A stretch of 35,111 nucleotides of DNA from Mesorhizobium norvegicum. GTDB lineage: Bacteria > Pseudomonadota > Alphaproteobacteria > Rhizobiales > Rhizobiaceae. The DNA is taken from positions 1-35,111 of the forward strand of contig NZ_SMYZ01000007.1 of assembly GCF_004919685.1 (NCBI RefSeq). The letters run 5' to 3'. The notes under the pieces were generated by a model. The model was not told the DNA's origin, made no database searches, and saw only the letters and a program-made list of their open reading frames with translations. Positions within the stretch are counted from its first letter, which is position 1. Each line of letters begins with the position of its first letter. The position numbers and the translations under genes are program-made. This document shows, piece by piece, positions 17,100 to 27,096 of the stretch.

Positions 17100-19072
17100 C
17101 AGAGCATCATCCAGGTGACGAGTGCGGCAACGCCGATCAGCATGGCGAAGGCATAATGGTAGAGGTAGCCGGTCTGCAGCTTGACGACGCGGTTGGTGAC
17201 ATCGACGACGCGCGCCGAAATGCCATCAGGGCCGAGGCCGTCGATGACGGTGCCGTCGCCGGTCTTCCACAGGAAATGGCCGAGGCGCTTGGCGGGCCGC
17301 ACGAACAGGAAGTCGTATAGCTCGTCGAAATACCACTTGTTGAGCAGGAAGGCGTAGAGCAAGCGATGGTTGGCGGCGACGCTTCGGGGCAAATCCGGTG
17401 AGCGGATGTAGAACTTCCAGGCCAACGCGAAGCCGATCAGCATGGCGATGAAGGGCGACAGCTCGACCCACAGCGGCAATTCGTGGATCTCGTGCAGGAT
17501 GTGGTTTTCCGGCAGCGTGAACAGCGACGCTTTCCAGAACTCGGCATAGCCCTCACCGATGAAGGCACCGTGGAAGATGATGCCGGCAAACAGTGCGCCT
17601 GCCGCCAGGATGAACAGCGGCACCAGCATCACCGGCGGCGATTCATGGACATGGTGCATCACCTCGTGGCTCGCCCGCGGCTGGCCGTGGAAGGTCATGA
17701 AGATCAGCCGCCAGGAGTAGAAGGAGGTGAAGCAGGCGGCGATGACCAGAGCCACGAAGGCGAGGCCGGCAACCGAATTGTGGCTGGCAAAGGCGCTTTC
17801 GATGATGGCGTCCTTGGAGAAGAAGCCGGCGGTGCCGATGACCGTCACCGGGATGCCGACACCGGTCAGCGCCAGCGTGCCGATCACCATCATCCAGTAG
17901 GTGGTCGGGATCAGCTTGCGCAGCCCGCCCATCTTGCGCATGTCCTGCTCGTCGGAGACGGCATGGATGACCGAGCCCGAGCCGAGGAACAGCAGCGCCT
18001 TGAAGAAGGCATGCGTGAACAGGTGGAAGATCGCCGCGCCATAGGCGCCGACGCCAAGCGCCACGAACATGTAGCCGAGCTGCGAGCAGGTCGAATAGGC
18101 GATGACGCGCTTGATGTCGTTCTGGACGAGACCGACGGTGGCCGCGAAGAAGGCGGTGAAGGCACCGATGAAGGTCACGACCGTCAGCGCCGAATGCGAC
18201 AGTTCGAACAGCGGCGACAGCCGCGCCAGCATGAACACACCGGCCGTCACCATGGTGGCGGCATGGATCAGTGCGGAAACCGGCGTCGGGCCTTCCATGG
18301 CGTCCGGCAGCCAGGTGTGCAGCGGCACCTGCGCCGACTTGCCCATGGCGCCCATGAACAGCAGCAGGCAGACGACCGTCATGGCCGCCTGCTTGTCCAG
18401 CGCATAGCCAAGGAAGGTCAGCACGGCGGCGCCCTGTGGCGCGCCTTCGGCCGGAATGAACGTCGCCGCATTGGCGAAGATGGTGCCGAGATTGACCGAG
18501 CCGAACAGCACGAACAAGCCGAAGATGCCGAGCGCGAAGCCGAAATCGCCGACGCGGTTGACGACGAAGGCCTTTATTGCCGCGGCATTGGCCGACGGCT
18601 TCTTGTACCAGAAGCCGATCAGCAGATAGGACGCGAGACCGACCCCTTCCCAGCCGAAGAACATCTGCACGAGGTTATCCGCCGTCACCAGCATCAGCAT
18701 GGCGAAGGTGAACAGCGACAGATAGGCGAAGAAGCGCGGCCGGTTCGGATCGTGGTGCATGTAGCCGATCGAATAGATGTGAACCAGCGCCGATACCGTG
18801 TTGACCACCACCAGCATCACCACCGTCAGCGTATCGATGCGCAAAGCCCAGGCCGCTTCCAGTCCGCCTGACTGGATCCAGCGCAGCACCGGCACGGTGA
18901 ACACCTCGCCATGGCCGAAACCGACGGTGAAGAAAGCGACCCACGACAGCACCGCCGCGATCACCAGGAAGCCGGAGGTGATGTATTCGGACGCCTTGGC
19001 ACCGAGCGACGTGCCGAACAGGCCGACGATCAGGAAGCCGAGCAGGGGAAGGAAGACGATGGCCTGATACAT
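17099..19072 (-). CDS. nuoL: NADH-quinone oxidoreductase subunit L
   Basis: Distal antiporter-like subunit of the complex I membrane arm, 657 residues. The antiporter core contains [20 protein letters not shown] and the channel lysine in [20 protein letters not shown]; the C-terminal part after about residue 500 forms the long lateral amphipathic helix and final membrane anchor that runs along the membrane arm. The start [12 protein letters not shown] is conventional. Ten bases separate it from nuoK. Confidence 0.97.
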   Translation of the reverse strand: MYQAIVFLPLLGFLIVGLFGTSLGAKASEYITSGFLVIAAVLSWVAFFTVGFGHGEVFTVPVLRWIQSGGLEAAWALRIDTLTVVMLVVVNTVSALVHIYSIGYMHHDPNRPRFFAYLSLFTFAMLMLVTADNLVQMFFGWEGVGLASYLLIGFWYKKPSANAAAIKAFVVNRVGDFGFALGIFGLFVLFGSVNLGTIFANAATFIPAEGAPQGAAVLTFLGYALDKQAAMTVVCLLLFMGAMGKSAQVPLHTWLPDAMEGPTPVSALIHAATMVTAGVFMLARLSPLFELSHSALTVVTFIGAFTAFFAATVGLVQNDIKRVIAYSTCSQLGYMFVALGVGAYGAAIFHLFTHAFFKALLFLGSGSVIHAVSDEQDMRKMGGLRKLIPTTYWMMVIGTLALTGVGIPVTVIGTAGFFSKDAIIESAFASHNSVAGLAFVALVIAACFTSFYSWRLIFMTFHGQPRASHEVMHHVHESPPVMLVPLFILAAGALFAGIIFHGAFIGEGYAEFWKASLFTLPENHILHEIHELPLWVELSPFIAMLIGFALAWKFYIRSPDLPRSVAANHRLLYAFLLNKWYFDELYDFLFVRPAKRLGHFLWKTGDGTVIDGLGPDGISARVVDVTNRVVKLQTGYLYHYAFAMLIGVAALVTWMML

Positions 19073-19082
19073 GGTGGTTCCG

Positions 19083-19391
19083 TCAACCCTTCATCATGTT
19101 CACGTCTTCGACCGCGATCGAGCCGCGGTTGCGGAAGAAGACGACGAGAATGGCAAGTCCGATGGCGGCTTCGGCCGCCGCGACCGTCAGCACGAACAGC
19201 GCGAACACCTGGCCGACCAGATCGCCGAGTGCTGCCGAAAAGGCGACGAAATTGATGTTGACCGCAAGCAGGATCAGCTCGACCGACATCAGAATGACGA
19301 TGACGTTCTTGCGGTTGAGGAAGATGCCGAACACGCCGAGCGTGAACAGGATCGCCGATACGGTCAGATAATGCGCGATGCCGACAACCAT
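19083..19391 (-). CDS. nuoK: NADH-quinone oxidoreductase subunit K
   Basis: Small membrane subunit of 102 residues with three helices, homologous to MrpC. Conserved glutamates needed for proton transfer are present in the second and third helices ([15 protein letters not shown] and [15 protein letters not shown]). It sits one base after nuoJ and ten bases before nuoL in the operon. Confidence 0.97.
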   Translation of the reverse strand: MVVGIAHYLTVSAILFTLGVFGIFLNRKNVIVILMSVELILLAVNINFVAFSAALGDLVGQVFALFVLTVAAAEAAIGLAILVVFFRNRGSIAVEDVNMMKG

Positions 19392-19392
19392 C

Positions 19393-20013
19393 TCAGAGCC
19401 CCTCGCCTGTCTTGACCTTGCGGATTTCCATTCCGGTCGCTGATGTGCGGCCGACCTGGGCTGCGATCGACTGCCGCTTGACGCCTGGTTTATGGCGCAG
19501 CGTCAGCACGATGGCGCCGATCATGGCGACCAGCAGCACGAGGCCCGAAATCTGGAAGTAGTAGAGGTAGTCGGTATAGAGGATGTCGCCGAGCGCGGCG
19601 GTGTTGGTCCGCGTCGCGAGATCCGGGATGGGTTTCGAAACCGTCGAGGCGAGTTGCGGCGCAAATGTGTAGCCGCCCAGCACGACGATCAGCTCGGCCG
19701 CCAGGATCAGACCGACCAGCGCGCCGATCGGTGCATATTGCAGGGCGCCTTCCTTCATCTCGGCGAAATCGACGTCGAGCATCATGACGACGAACAGGAA
19801 CAGCACCATGACCGCGCCGACATAGACGACGAGCAGGATCATCGCCAGGAACTCGGCTCCGGTCAGCATGAACAGGCCGGCGGCGTTGAAGAAGGTCAGG
19901 ATCAGGAACAGCACCGAATGCACGGGGTTGCGCGACGAAATGACCATGAACGCCGACGCCACCGCGACAAAGGCGAAGAGGTAGAAAAAGGCCGCCTCTA
20001 GTCCACTCAGCAT
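19393..20013 (-). CDS. nuoJ: NADH-quinone oxidoreductase subunit J
   Basis: Membrane subunit of 206 residues with five helices; its TM3 carries the conserved pi-bulge region seen here as [20 protein letters not shown]. The C-terminal tail after the last helix is soluble and basic (RHKPGVKRQ onward). The ATG at 20013 starts the canonical [13 protein letters not shown]; the frame remains open for 40 codons upstream through the nuoI-nuoJ gap, which does not look coding. The 123-base gap before it contains a short palindrome. Confidence 0.95.
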   Translation of the reverse strand: MLSGLEAAFFYLFAFVAVASAFMVISSRNPVHSVLFLILTFFNAAGLFMLTGAEFLAMILLVVYVGAVMVLFLFVVMMLDVDFAEMKEGALQYAPIGALVGLILAAELIVVLGGYTFAPQLASTVSKPIPDLATRTNTAALGDILYTDYLYYFQISGLVLLVAMIGAIVLTLRHKPGVKRQSIAAQVGRTSATGMEIRKVKTGEGL

Positions 20014-20038
20014 GGGGTTCCCCCGGGTTCCTATCCGA

Positions 20039-20058
20039 AACAGGACGTTCGTCCTGTT
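20039..20058. repeat. Palindrome in the nuoI-nuoJ gap
   Basis: AACAGGACG and CGTCCTGTT are perfect complements separated by TT, in the widest untranslated gap of the membrane-arm part of the operon. It could be an RNA processing or stabilising hairpin; no function is shown. Confidence 0.4.
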
Positions 20059-20136
20059 CGATTTTTGCCACCGCCTCCGGTCGGCAAGTTGCGTGTTCCT
20101 TAGACGAGGCCCCTCGCCCCGTCCATGCGTCAAATA

Positions 20137-20628
20137 TCAGCGGTACGGCGAGTCCAGCGTGATGTTGCGCGCCAGTTCGCGCTCCCACCGGTCGCCATTC
20201 GCCAACAGCTTGTCCTTGTCGTAGTAGAGTTCCTCGCGCGTCTCCGTCGCGAATTCGAAATTCGGCCCCTCGACGATGGCGTCGACCGGGCAGGCTTCCT
20301 GGCAGAAGCCGCAATAGATGCACTTCACCATGTCGATGTCGTAACGCACCGTGCGGCGTGTGCCGTCATTGCGGCGCGGACCGGCCTCGATGGTGATGGC
20401 CTGCGCCGGGCAGATCGCCTCGCAGAGCTTACAGGCGATGCAGCGTTCCTCGCCATTGGGATAGCGGCGCAAAGCGTGCTCGCCCCGGAAGCGCGGGCTG
20501 GTCGGCCCCTTCTCGTGCGGATAGTTGATCGTCTCCTTCGGCGCGAAGAACTGGCGCATCGACAGGAAGAAGGCGCTGACGAAATCCTGCAGCAGCAGCG
20601 ATTTTGCGGCTTGGGAAAGAGCGGACAT
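20137..20628 (-). CDS. nuoI: NADH-quinone oxidoreductase subunit I
   Basis: Peripheral-arm subunit of 163 residues carrying the two tetranuclear clusters N6a and N6b on the way to N2. Ligands: C63, C66, C69 and C73 ([12 protein letters not shown]) and C103, C106, C109 and C113 ([12 protein letters not shown]). The N-terminal amphipathic helix (about 14-30) packs on NuoH. The start ATG overlaps the nuoH stop by one base (TGATG). Confidence 0.97.
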   Translation of the reverse strand: MSALSQAAKSLLLQDFVSAFFLSMRQFFAPKETINYPHEKGPTSPRFRGEHALRRYPNGEERCIACKLCEAICPAQAITIEAGPRRNDGTRRTVRYDIDMVKCIYCGFCQEACPVDAIVEGPNFEFATETREELYYDKDKLLANGDRWERELARNITLDSPYR

Positions 20629-21671
20629 CACGCAAACCCCGTGATCTTGAGGAAGGCTGCGGTGGCGACCACCATGAACAGCGAGATCGGCAGGAACACT
20701 TTCCAGCCAAGCCGCATCAGCTGGTCGTAGCGGTAGCGGGGCACGAAGGCCTTCACCATGGAAATGCCAAAGAACACGAAGCAGACTTTCAGCACGAACC
20801 AGATAACGCCCGGCACCCAGGTGAACGGCGCGAAGTCGAAGGGCGGCAGCCATCCGCCGAGAAACAGGATGGTGGCCAGCGCGCACATCAGCACGATGGC
20901 AACATACTCGCCGAGGAAGAACAAAAGGAACGGCGTCGACGAGTACTCGACCATGTGGCCGGCGACCAGTTCCGATTCGGCTTCCACCAGATCGAAAGGC
21001 GGCCGATTCGTCTCGGCCAGCGCCGAGATGAAGAAGATGATGAACATCGGGAACAGTGCAAGCCAGTTCCAGTCGAGGAACGTGTTGGGCAGGCCAAGCC
21101 GCGTACCAATTCCATCATGCTGCGATAGCACGATGTCGGACAGGTTGAGCGAGCCGGCGGTGAGCAGAACGGTGACGATGACGAAGCCGATCGAGACTTC
21201 GTAGGACACCATCTGAGCCGCAGAGCGCAGCGCGCCGAGGAACGGATATTTCGAGTTCGACGCCCAGCCGCCCATGATCACGCCGTAGACCTCGAGCGAG
21301 GAGATGGCGAAGACATAGAGGATGCCGACATTGACGTTGGCGATCGCCCAGCCCTGGCTCACCGGGATAACCGCCCAGGCCGAGATCGCCAGCACGGCCG
21401 AGACCAGCGGCGCCAGCAGGAAGACGCCCTTGTTGGCGCCCGACGGAATGATCGGTTCCTTGAAGACGAATTTCAAGAGATCGGCAAAAGCCTGCAGCGT
21501 TCCCCAGGGACCGACGACGTTCGGGCCACGGCGCAGCTGCACCGCCGCCCAGATCTTGCGGTCGGCGTAGAGGATATAGGCGACAAAGATCAAAAGCACG
21601 ACGATCAGCACGACTGACTTCAAGAGGATCAGCAGCGCCGGCAGCACGTAGAAGGAGAAGAAAGTGTCCAT
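20628..21671 (-). CDS. nuoH: NADH-quinone oxidoreductase subunit H
   Basis: Membrane subunit that forms the entrance of the quinone chamber, 347 residues with about eight helices. The characteristic acidic loop [20 protein letters not shown] is present, as is [17 protein letters not shown] near the N-terminus. The ATG at 21671 ([11 protein letters not shown]) lies two bases after the nuoG stop; an upstream ATG inside nuoG is rejected. Confidence 0.97.
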   Translation of the reverse strand: MDTFFSFYVLPALLILLKSVVLIVVLLIFVAYILYADRKIWAAVQLRRGPNVVGPWGTLQAFADLLKFVFKEPIIPSGANKGVFLLAPLVSAVLAISAWAVIPVSQGWAIANVNVGILYVFAISSLEVYGVIMGGWASNSKYPFLGALRSAAQMVSYEVSIGFVIVTVLLTAGSLNLSDIVLSQHDGIGTRLGLPNTFLDWNWLALFPMFIIFFISALAETNRPPFDLVEAESELVAGHMVEYSSTPFLLFFLGEYVAIVLMCALATILFLGGWLPPFDFAPFTWVPGVIWFVLKVCFVFFGISMVKAFVPRYRYDQLMRLGWKVFLPISLFMVVATAAFLKITGFA

Positions 21672-21673
21672 GC

Positions 21674-23755
21674 TTATTCCGCCGCCTGCTTGAAGCCGCT
21701 CTTGGCCAGCGCCGAGCATTCCGCCATGACGGCCGATGCCCGCGCGATCGGGTTGGTCAGGTAGAAATCTCTGACCGGCGAGGTGAAAATGCCCTTGTTC
21801 AGCCGCCCGCCGAGCTTCGCCACCTTGGCGACATCATCGGCATTACCGGCCGCGACCTGATCGATGCGGGCCAGATGCGGGTATTCGCCATAGAGTTTCG
21901 CGCGCAGCTGCGGCAGCGAATCGAACGGCAGTTTCTTGCCCAGAACATCCGACAGCGCTCTGAGAATCGCCCAGTCCTCGCGCGCATCGCCCGGCGCGAA
22001 GCCGGCGCGGTTGGTCTGCTGCACGCGGCCTTCGGTGTTGACATAGGTGGCCGATTTTTCGGTGTAGGCCGCCGCCGGCAGGATGACGTTGGCGCGGTGT
22101 GCGCCCTGGTCGCCATGCGTGCCGATATAGACGACGAAGGCGCCGCCGGTCTTGGCCATGTCGATCTCGTCGGCGCCGAGCAGGAACAGCAGCTCCATTT
22201 CGCCCAGCATGCCGGCGACATTCTTGCCACCCTCGCCCGGCACGAAGCCGAGATCGAGACCGCCGACACGCGCCGCTGCATTGTGCAGCACGGCAAAGCC
22301 GTTCCAGTCCGCGCGAGCAGCGTTGACAGCGGCGGCGAGCTTGGCCGCCTGGCCGAGCACGGCCGCGCCATCGGCGCGCGCCAGCGCGCCCTGGCCGATG
22401 ATGATCAGCGGATGCGTCGCCTTCTTCAGCGTCTGGAAGAACTTGCCGTTGCCTTCGGCCAAATCCTTCAGCGAATCCGGTCCGGCGCCCAGCTGTTCGT
22501 AGTCGTAGCGCGTGTCGCCGACATCGCCGATGACGCCGACCGGCAGATTGCCGATCCGCCAGCGCTTGCGAATGCGGGCGTTGAGCACCGAGGCTTCATA
22601 GCGCGGGTTGGCGCCGATGATCAGCACCGCGTCGGCCTGCTCGATGCCTTCGATGGTCGGGTTGAAGATGTAGCTGGCGCGCCCGAGCGCCGGATCGAGT
22701 GCAGCACCATCCTGGCGGCAATCGGTATTCTTCGAGCCGAGAGAAGCCATCAGCAGCTTGAGCGCGTAGATTTCTTCAACGGCGGCGAGATCGCCCGATA
22801 TGGCGCCGATCTTTTCGGGTGACGCCTTAGAAGCCGCGTCCTTGATCGCGGCAAAGGCCTCGGCCCAGCTGGCGGGAACCAGCTTGCCGTCCTTGCGCAC
22901 ATAGGGGCGGTCGAGGCGCTGCGTGCGCAGACCGTCCCAGATGAAGCGAGTCTTGTCGGAAATCCACTCCTCGTTCACCGCTTCGTTGACGCGCGGCAGG
23001 ATGCGCATCACTTCGCGGCCCCGGCTATCGACGCGGATCGCCGAGCCGACGGCATCCATCACGTCGATGGATTCGGTCTTGGTCAACTCCCACGGCCGTG
23101 CCTGGAAGGCGAAGGGTTTGGAGGTCAGCGCGCCGACCGGGCAAAGGTCGATGACATTGCCCTGCAGCTCCGAGGTCATCGCCTGTTCGAGATAGGTGGT
23201 GATCTCGGCATCCTCGCCGCGGCCGATCAGGCCAAGCTCGGAAATGCCGGCGACCTCCGTGGTGAAGCGGACGCAGCGCGTGCAATGAATGCAGCGGTTC
23301 ATCACCGTCTTGACCAGCGGTCCGATATATTTGTCTTCGACCGCGCGCTTGTTCTCGTGATAGCGCGAGGAATCGACACCGAAGGCCATCGCCTGGTCCT
23401 GCAGGTCGCATTCGCCGCCCTGGTCGCAGATCGGGCAATCCAGCGGATGGTTGATCAGCAGGAACTCCATCACGCCTTCCCTGGCCTTCTTGACCATCGG
23501 CGTGTTGGTGAAGATTTCCGGCGCCTCGCCATTCGGCCCCGGACGCAGGTCGCGTACGTTCATGGCGCAGGAAGCCTGCGGCTTGGGCGGCCCGCCCTTC
23601 ACCTCGATCAGGCACATGCGGCAATTGCCGGCGATCGACAGCCGCTCATGGAAGCAGAAGCGCGGCACTTCCGCGCCAGCGTCTTCCGCCGCCTGCAGCA
23701 GCGTGTAGTGGTCGGGTACAGTGATCTCTTTCCCGTCGACCTTGAGCTTTGCCAT
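21674..23755 (-). CDS. nuoG: NADH-quinone oxidoreductase subunit G
   Basis: Large iron-sulfur subunit of the NADH-dehydrogenase module, 693 residues. The N-terminal ferredoxin domain binds N1b (C34, C45, C48, C63). A His-Cys motif (H103, C107, C110, C116 in [19 protein letters not shown]) binds N5. C155, C158 and C161 (CIHCTRCVR) plus a later Cys in DLCPVGAL bind N4. The C-terminal two-thirds is a molybdopterin-oxidoreductase-like domain that has lost its cofactor. The extra N7 cluster motif of some bacteria is not seen. ATG at 23755 is chosen over one ten codons upstream. Gap of 73 bases to the preceding helix-hairpin-helix gene. Confidence 0.96.
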   Translation of the reverse strand: MAKLKVDGKEITVPDHYTLLQAAEDAGAEVPRFCFHERLSIAGNCRMCLIEVKGGPPKPQASCAMNVRDLRPGPNGEAPEIFTNTPMVKKAREGVMEFLLINHPLDCPICDQGGECDLQDQAMAFGVDSSRYHENKRAVEDKYIGPLVKTVMNRCIHCTRCVRFTTEVAGISELGLIGRGEDAEITTYLEQAMTSELQGNVIDLCPVGALTSKPFAFQARPWELTKTESIDVMDAVGSAIRVDSRGREVMRILPRVNEAVNEEWISDKTRFIWDGLRTQRLDRPYVRKDGKLVPASWAEAFAAIKDAASKASPEKIGAISGDLAAVEEIYALKLLMASLGSKNTDCRQDGAALDPALGRASYIFNPTIEGIEQADAVLIIGANPRYEASVLNARIRKRWRIGNLPVGVIGDVGDTRYDYEQLGAGPDSLKDLAEGNGKFFQTLKKATHPLIIIGQGALARADGAAVLGQAAKLAAAVNAARADWNGFAVLHNAAARVGGLDLGFVPGEGGKNVAGMLGEMELLFLLGADEIDMAKTGGAFVVYIGTHGDQGAHRANVILPAAAYTEKSATYVNTEGRVQQTNRAGFAPGDAREDWAILRALSDVLGKKLPFDSLPQLRAKLYGEYPHLARIDQVAAGNADDVAKVAKLGGRLNKGIFTSPVRDFYLTNPIARASAVMAECSALAKSGFKQAAE

Positions 23756-23828
23756 TCGCCTCAAACCTCTGCGGAGTTCCCGCAATCTCTTTTTCCGGGC
23801 GCGGTCGAAACCGGACCCGGCATTTCAT

Positions 23829-24524
23829 TCACTTCTTGACTGCGAGCGCCGCCGCTTGGCCTGTCCAATCGTCGCGGCCGATGCGGCCGGTGAGCGACAG
23901 ATAATCCTCGACCCAGGCAACCTCTTGCGGCGTCCATGCCGCGATCTGGCCATACGTCCAGATACCCAGGCCGTTGAGAACCTTTTCCAGCTTGGGCCCG
24001 ATGCCCGATATCGCCTTGAGATCGGCCGGTTCCGCCGGCTTCTCCATGGCCCCGGGCTGCCTGAAATCCTCGGGCATCAGCACACCGGCGGCGTCGCCTT
24101 CTACCGGACCGGCATTTGCCACCGGCGCCATGGTGGCGGCTTCCTTGGCGGCAATATCGGTGACTTCCTGGGCGAAGGACTGCGCCTCGGCGATCATGGT
24201 TTTCGCCGTCGCCCGCGCCTTGATGGAGGAAGAACTCGGGTCGTCAAACTGCGCGACGCGCGCCTCGAAATCATCGACAATCGGCTGCAGCAGCCGTTGC
24301 GAAGCTTCGGCCGCTCCCGAAAGCGCGCCCAGCCAGACGCCGAAAGCGTGGTTGGCGAGCCCAAGGCCAAGCGCCGACATCGCCGCCGCTCCCGCCACAG
24401 GATGCACGAAAAGGTTGACGGCGCTGGCCATCTCCTTCGGCATCATCCTGGTCAAGTCCTGGTTCATCTTCTCGAGCTGGTCCAAATTGGGCATCAATGG
24501 ATTGGGTGTCGAATACGGCGCCAT
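23829..24524 (-). CDS. nuo-operon accessory protein with C-terminal helix-hairpin-helix domain
   Basis: A 231-residue protein of unknown role between nuoF and nuoG. Layout: short N-terminus, a hydrophobic alanine/glycine-rich stretch (about 36-72) that might touch a membrane or pack as a helix bundle, a helical region to about 135, an Ala/Pro linker, and a C-terminal domain (166-231) starting LKAISGIGPKLEKVLNGLGI, with a helix-hairpin-helix GIGPK turn, and ending GRIGRDDWTGQAAALA. The last domain is clearly a paralogue of the tail of NuoE (289-354). AGGAG lies six bases before the ATG at 24524. Automatic pipelines often label such domains as DNA-binding or nuclease; no nuclease residues are seen. 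The operon position suggests complex I assembly or stability (inference). Confidence 0.85.
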   Translation of the reverse strand: MAPYSTPNPLMPNLDQLEKMNQDLTRMMPKEMASAVNLFVHPVAGAAAMSALGLGLANHAFGVWLGALSGAAEASQRLLQPIVDDFEARVAQFDDPSSSSIKARATAKTMIAEAQSFAQEVTDIAAKEAATMAPVANAGPVEGDAAGVLMPEDFRQPGAMEKPAEPADLKAISGIGPKLEKVLNGLGIWTYGQIAAWTPQEVAWVEDYLSLTGRIGRDDWTGQAAALAVKK

Positions 24525-24566
24525 AGAGTTCTCCTGGTCGTTTTTTCGTTCGCCCGCCCCGGTTGT

Positions 24567-24662
24567 CTCAAATCGGGCACTTGCCCGTATTTCAAATCGG
24601 GCACTTGCCCGTATCTCAAATCGGGCACCTACCCGTATTTCGCTTCGGGCTTTCGCCCGCAT
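24567..24662. repeat. Four tandem 24-base hairpin repeats between nuoF and the accessory gene
   Basis: Units begin at 24567, 24591, 24615 and 24639. The first two are near identical (TCAAATCGGGCACTTGCCCG core), the third has two changes (GGGCACCTACCC), and the fourth is diverged (CGGGCTTTCGCCCG) but keeps length and hairpin. Each unit folds into its own G/C stem in the nuo mRNA. The 24-base length leaves an open frame, but the strong ribosome-binding site is downstream of the array. Confidence 0.9.
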
Positions 24663-24674
24663 TCACAAATTCTT

Positions 24675-25979
24675 CTATTCCGCCGCCACCATCACCGGCT
24701 CGGCCCGGTGCGCATTGCGCGAAAACTCGTCGATGCGCCGCTCCACCTCGCCGCGGAAATGCCGCATCAGGCCCTGGATCGGCCATGCCGCGGCGTCGCC
24801 CAGCGCGCAGATCGTGTGGCCCTCGACCTGCTTGGTGACGTCGAGCAGCATGTCGATCTCGCGCTTCTGCGCCTCGCCGCGCACCAGCCGCTCCATCACC
24901 CGCCACATCCAGCCGGTGCCTTCGCGGCACGGCGTGCACTGGCCGCAGCTCTCATGCTTGTAGAAGTAGGAGAGCCGCGCGATCGCCTTCACGATATCGG
25001 TCGACTTGTCCATAACGATGACAGCCGCCGTGCCGAGGCCGGATTTGAGGTCGCGCAGCGCGTCGAAATCCATCGGTGTGTCGATGATCTGCTCGGCCGG
25101 CACCAGCGGCACCGAAGCGCCGCCCGGAATGACCGCCAGCAGGTTGTCCCAGCCGCCGCGAATGCCGCCGCAATGCGTCTCGATCAGTTCGCGGAACGGG
25201 ATCGACATCGCCTCTTCGACCGTGCACGGATTGTTGACGTGGCCGGAGATGCAAAACAGCTTGGTGCCGACATTGTTGGGCCGGCCGAAGGACGAGAACC
25301 ACGCGGCGCCGCGGCGCAGGATGGTTGGCGCAACCGCGATCGATTCGACATTGTTGACCGTGGTCGGGCAGCCATAGAGGCCCACATTGGCCGGGAATGG
25401 CGGCTTCAGCCTGGGCTGGCCCTTCTTGCCTTCGAGGCTTTCGAGGAGTGCTGTCTCCTCGCCGCAGATATAGGCGCCCGCGCCGTGGTGCATGTAGATG
25501 TCGAAATCATAGCCGGAGGTGTTGTTCTTGCCGATCAGCTTGGCCTCATAGGCCTCGTCGATGGCGCGCTGCAGTGCCTCGCGCTCACGGACGAACTCGC
25601 CGCGCACATAGATGTAGGCGGCAATCGCGCCCATAGCGAAACCGGCAAGCAGCGCACCCTCGACCAGCGTGTGCGGGTCATTGCGCAGGATGTCGCGGTC
25701 CTTGCAGGTGCCGGGCTCGGATTCGTCGGCATTGATGACCAGATAGCTCGGCCGGCCGTCGCTCTGCTTGGGCATGAACGACCATTTGAGCCCTGTCGGG
25801 AAGCCGGCGCCGCCACGGCCGCGCAGGCCCGACGCCTTCATCTCGTTGACGATCCACTCGCGCCCCTTGGCGACGATGCCGGGCGTGTTGTCCCAGGCGC
25901 CGCGCGCCATCGCGCCGGCCAACGACTTGTCGAAGAGGCCGTAGATGTTGGTGAAGATGCGGTCTTTGTCCTGAAGCAT
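24675..25979 (-). CDS. nuoF: NADH-quinone oxidoreductase subunit F
   Basis: NADH-oxidising flavoprotein of complex I, 434 residues. The glycine-rich loop [13 protein letters not shown] (54-66) with [18 protein letters not shown] (164-181) forms the FMN and NADH sites. Cluster N3 ligands are C345, C348, C351 and C391 ([14 protein letters not shown] and [11 protein letters not shown]). ATG at 25979 has GAGGGA upstream; upstream frames belong to nuoE. Ten bases follow nuoE. The downstream 150-base gap is the longest untranslated stretch in the operon and carries the 24-base repeat array. Confidence 0.97.
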   Translation of the reverse strand: MLQDKDRIFTNIYGLFDKSLAGAMARGAWDNTPGIVAKGREWIVNEMKASGLRGRGGAGFPTGLKWSFMPKQSDGRPSYLVINADESEPGTCKDRDILRNDPHTLVEGALLAGFAMGAIAAYIYVRGEFVREREALQRAIDEAYEAKLIGKNNTSGYDFDIYMHHGAGAYICGEETALLESLEGKKGQPRLKPPFPANVGLYGCPTTVNNVESIAVAPTILRRGAAWFSSFGRPNNVGTKLFCISGHVNNPCTVEEAMSIPFRELIETHCGGIRGGWDNLLAVIPGGASVPLVPAEQIIDTPMDFDALRDLKSGLGTAAVIVMDKSTDIVKAIARLSYFYKHESCGQCTPCREGTGWMWRVMERLVRGEAQKREIDMLLDVTKQVEGHTICALGDAAAWPIQGLMRHFRGEVERRIDEFSRNAHRAEPVMVAAE

Positions 25980-25989
25980 TTTTCGTCCC

Positions 25990-27096
25990 TCAGACCGGCT
26001 TCTTGCCGAAGACGCGGATGTATTCGGCGACGCCACCCTTGGCGAGCGCCTTGGCCTGCTTGACCCAGTCGTCGCGATCGATGCGGCCATGGAAGGAGAG
26101 ATAGCCGTCCACCCATTCGCGCTCGGCCTTCTTCCACGACGCAACCTGCGCGAAGGTGTAGATGCCCAGCGTATGCAGGACGCCCTCGATCTTCGGCCCG
26201 ACGCCGGAGATCAGCTTGAGGTCGTCGACCAGTGCCGGTTTGTCGATGCCGGCCGGACGGTTCTTGTCTTCCAGCGATGGCTTGGCGGCTTTCGCGGCTG
26301 GCGCCTTGGTTTCCGGCGCCTTGAAAGCGGTTGCCGGCTCGGCCTTGGTCTTCGGCTTGCTGGTGTTGGATGGCGCGACAGCGGCCGGTCCTGGCACGGC
26401 CGTGGCGATGATCGCATCGGGCGCCGCCTGGGCGGCCTTGGTCGCCGCCCTGGCTTCCCTGTCGCGGGTCGACTTGAGGATCGCCTTTTCGCTCTTCAGG
26501 CTCGTGAGGCCGGAGGCCGGCTCCGAGCCGGTGCGGCCGTCCTGCGGTCCGGGCTTGACCTCAGCGCCCTTGCCGGCGCCGTAGAGATCGATGATCTCGG
26601 CAAGCCGTTCCGGGGTGAGGTCTTCAAACGTGTCCTTGAAGATCATGACCATCGGCGCGTTGACGCAGGCGCCGAGGCATTCGACCTCCTCCCACGACAA
26701 AGTGCCCTTGTCGTTGGTATGGAACTGGTCGTGGTGGATCTTCGAGCGGCACACATCCATCAGTGCTTCCGAGCCGCGCAGCATGCAGGGCGTGGTGCCG
26801 CAGACCTGGATGTGGGCGCGGGTACCGACCGGGTTCAACTGGTACTGCGTGTAGAAGGTTGCGACCTCGAGGCCGCGGATACGCGGCATGCCGAGCATGT
26901 CGGAAATCGTCTCGATCGCCGCCTTCGTGACCCAGCCTTCCTGCTCCTGTGCGATCATCAGAAGCGGGATGATGGCCGACTGCTCACGGCCCTTCGGGTA
27001 CTTCTTGATCCATTGCTTCGCTGCAGCGGCATTCGCCCGGTTGAAGGCGAAGGATGCTGGCTGGACGCTGGCTTCTGCGAGACGGCGGACTGACAT
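25990..27096 (-). CDS. nuoE: NADH-quinone oxidoreductase subunit E with helix-hairpin-helix tail
   Basis: A thioredoxin-fold subunit holding the binuclear cluster N1a; ligands C99, C104, C140 and C144. The first 175 residues correspond to a whole typical bacterial NuoE. They are followed by a long Ala/Lys/Pro-rich, probably disordered linker (about 176-288) and a C-terminal helix-hairpin-helix domain (289-354, [20 protein letters not shown] ... [17 protein letters not shown]) plus a short tail. At 368 residues it is about twice the size of E. coli NuoE. Extended NuoE is known in rhizobia; the role of the tail is not known to me. The start codon directly follows the nuoD stop with no gap. Confidence 0.95.
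   Translation of the reverse strand: MSVRRLAEASVQPASFAFNRANAAAAKQWIKKYPKGREQSAIIPLLMIAQEQEGWVTKAAIETISDMLGMPRIRGLEVATFYTQYQLNPVGTRAHIQVCGTTPCMLRGSEALMDVCRSKIHHDQFHTNDKGTLSWEEVECLGACVNAPMVMIFKDTFEDLTPERLAEIIDLYGAGKGAEVKPGPQDGRTGSEPASGLTSLKSEKAILKSTRDREARAATKAAQAAPDAIIATAVPGPAAVAPSNTSKPKTKAEPATAFKAPETKAPAAKAAKPSLEDKNRPAGIDKPALVDDLKLISGVGPKIEGVLHTLGIYTFAQVASWKKAEREWVDGYLSFHGRIDRDDWVKQAKALAKGGVAEYIRVFGKKPV

Noticed and set aside
24525..24662. An N-terminal extension of the accessory protein translated through the 24-base repeats
   Set aside because: AGGAG sits correctly before the internal ATG at 24524, and the extension consists only of repeat-encoded RFEIRASA units; noted as a thing to check, not annotated.
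24567..24662. CRISPR array
   Set aside because: The four units are contiguous with no spacers and no cas genes are nearby.
23721..26063. A 780-codon open frame on the plus strand opposite nuoF, the accessory gene and nuoG
   Set aside because: It is antisense to well-recognised genes, is rich in Arg, His and Gly as typical for mirror frames in GC-rich DNA, and has no family resemblance.
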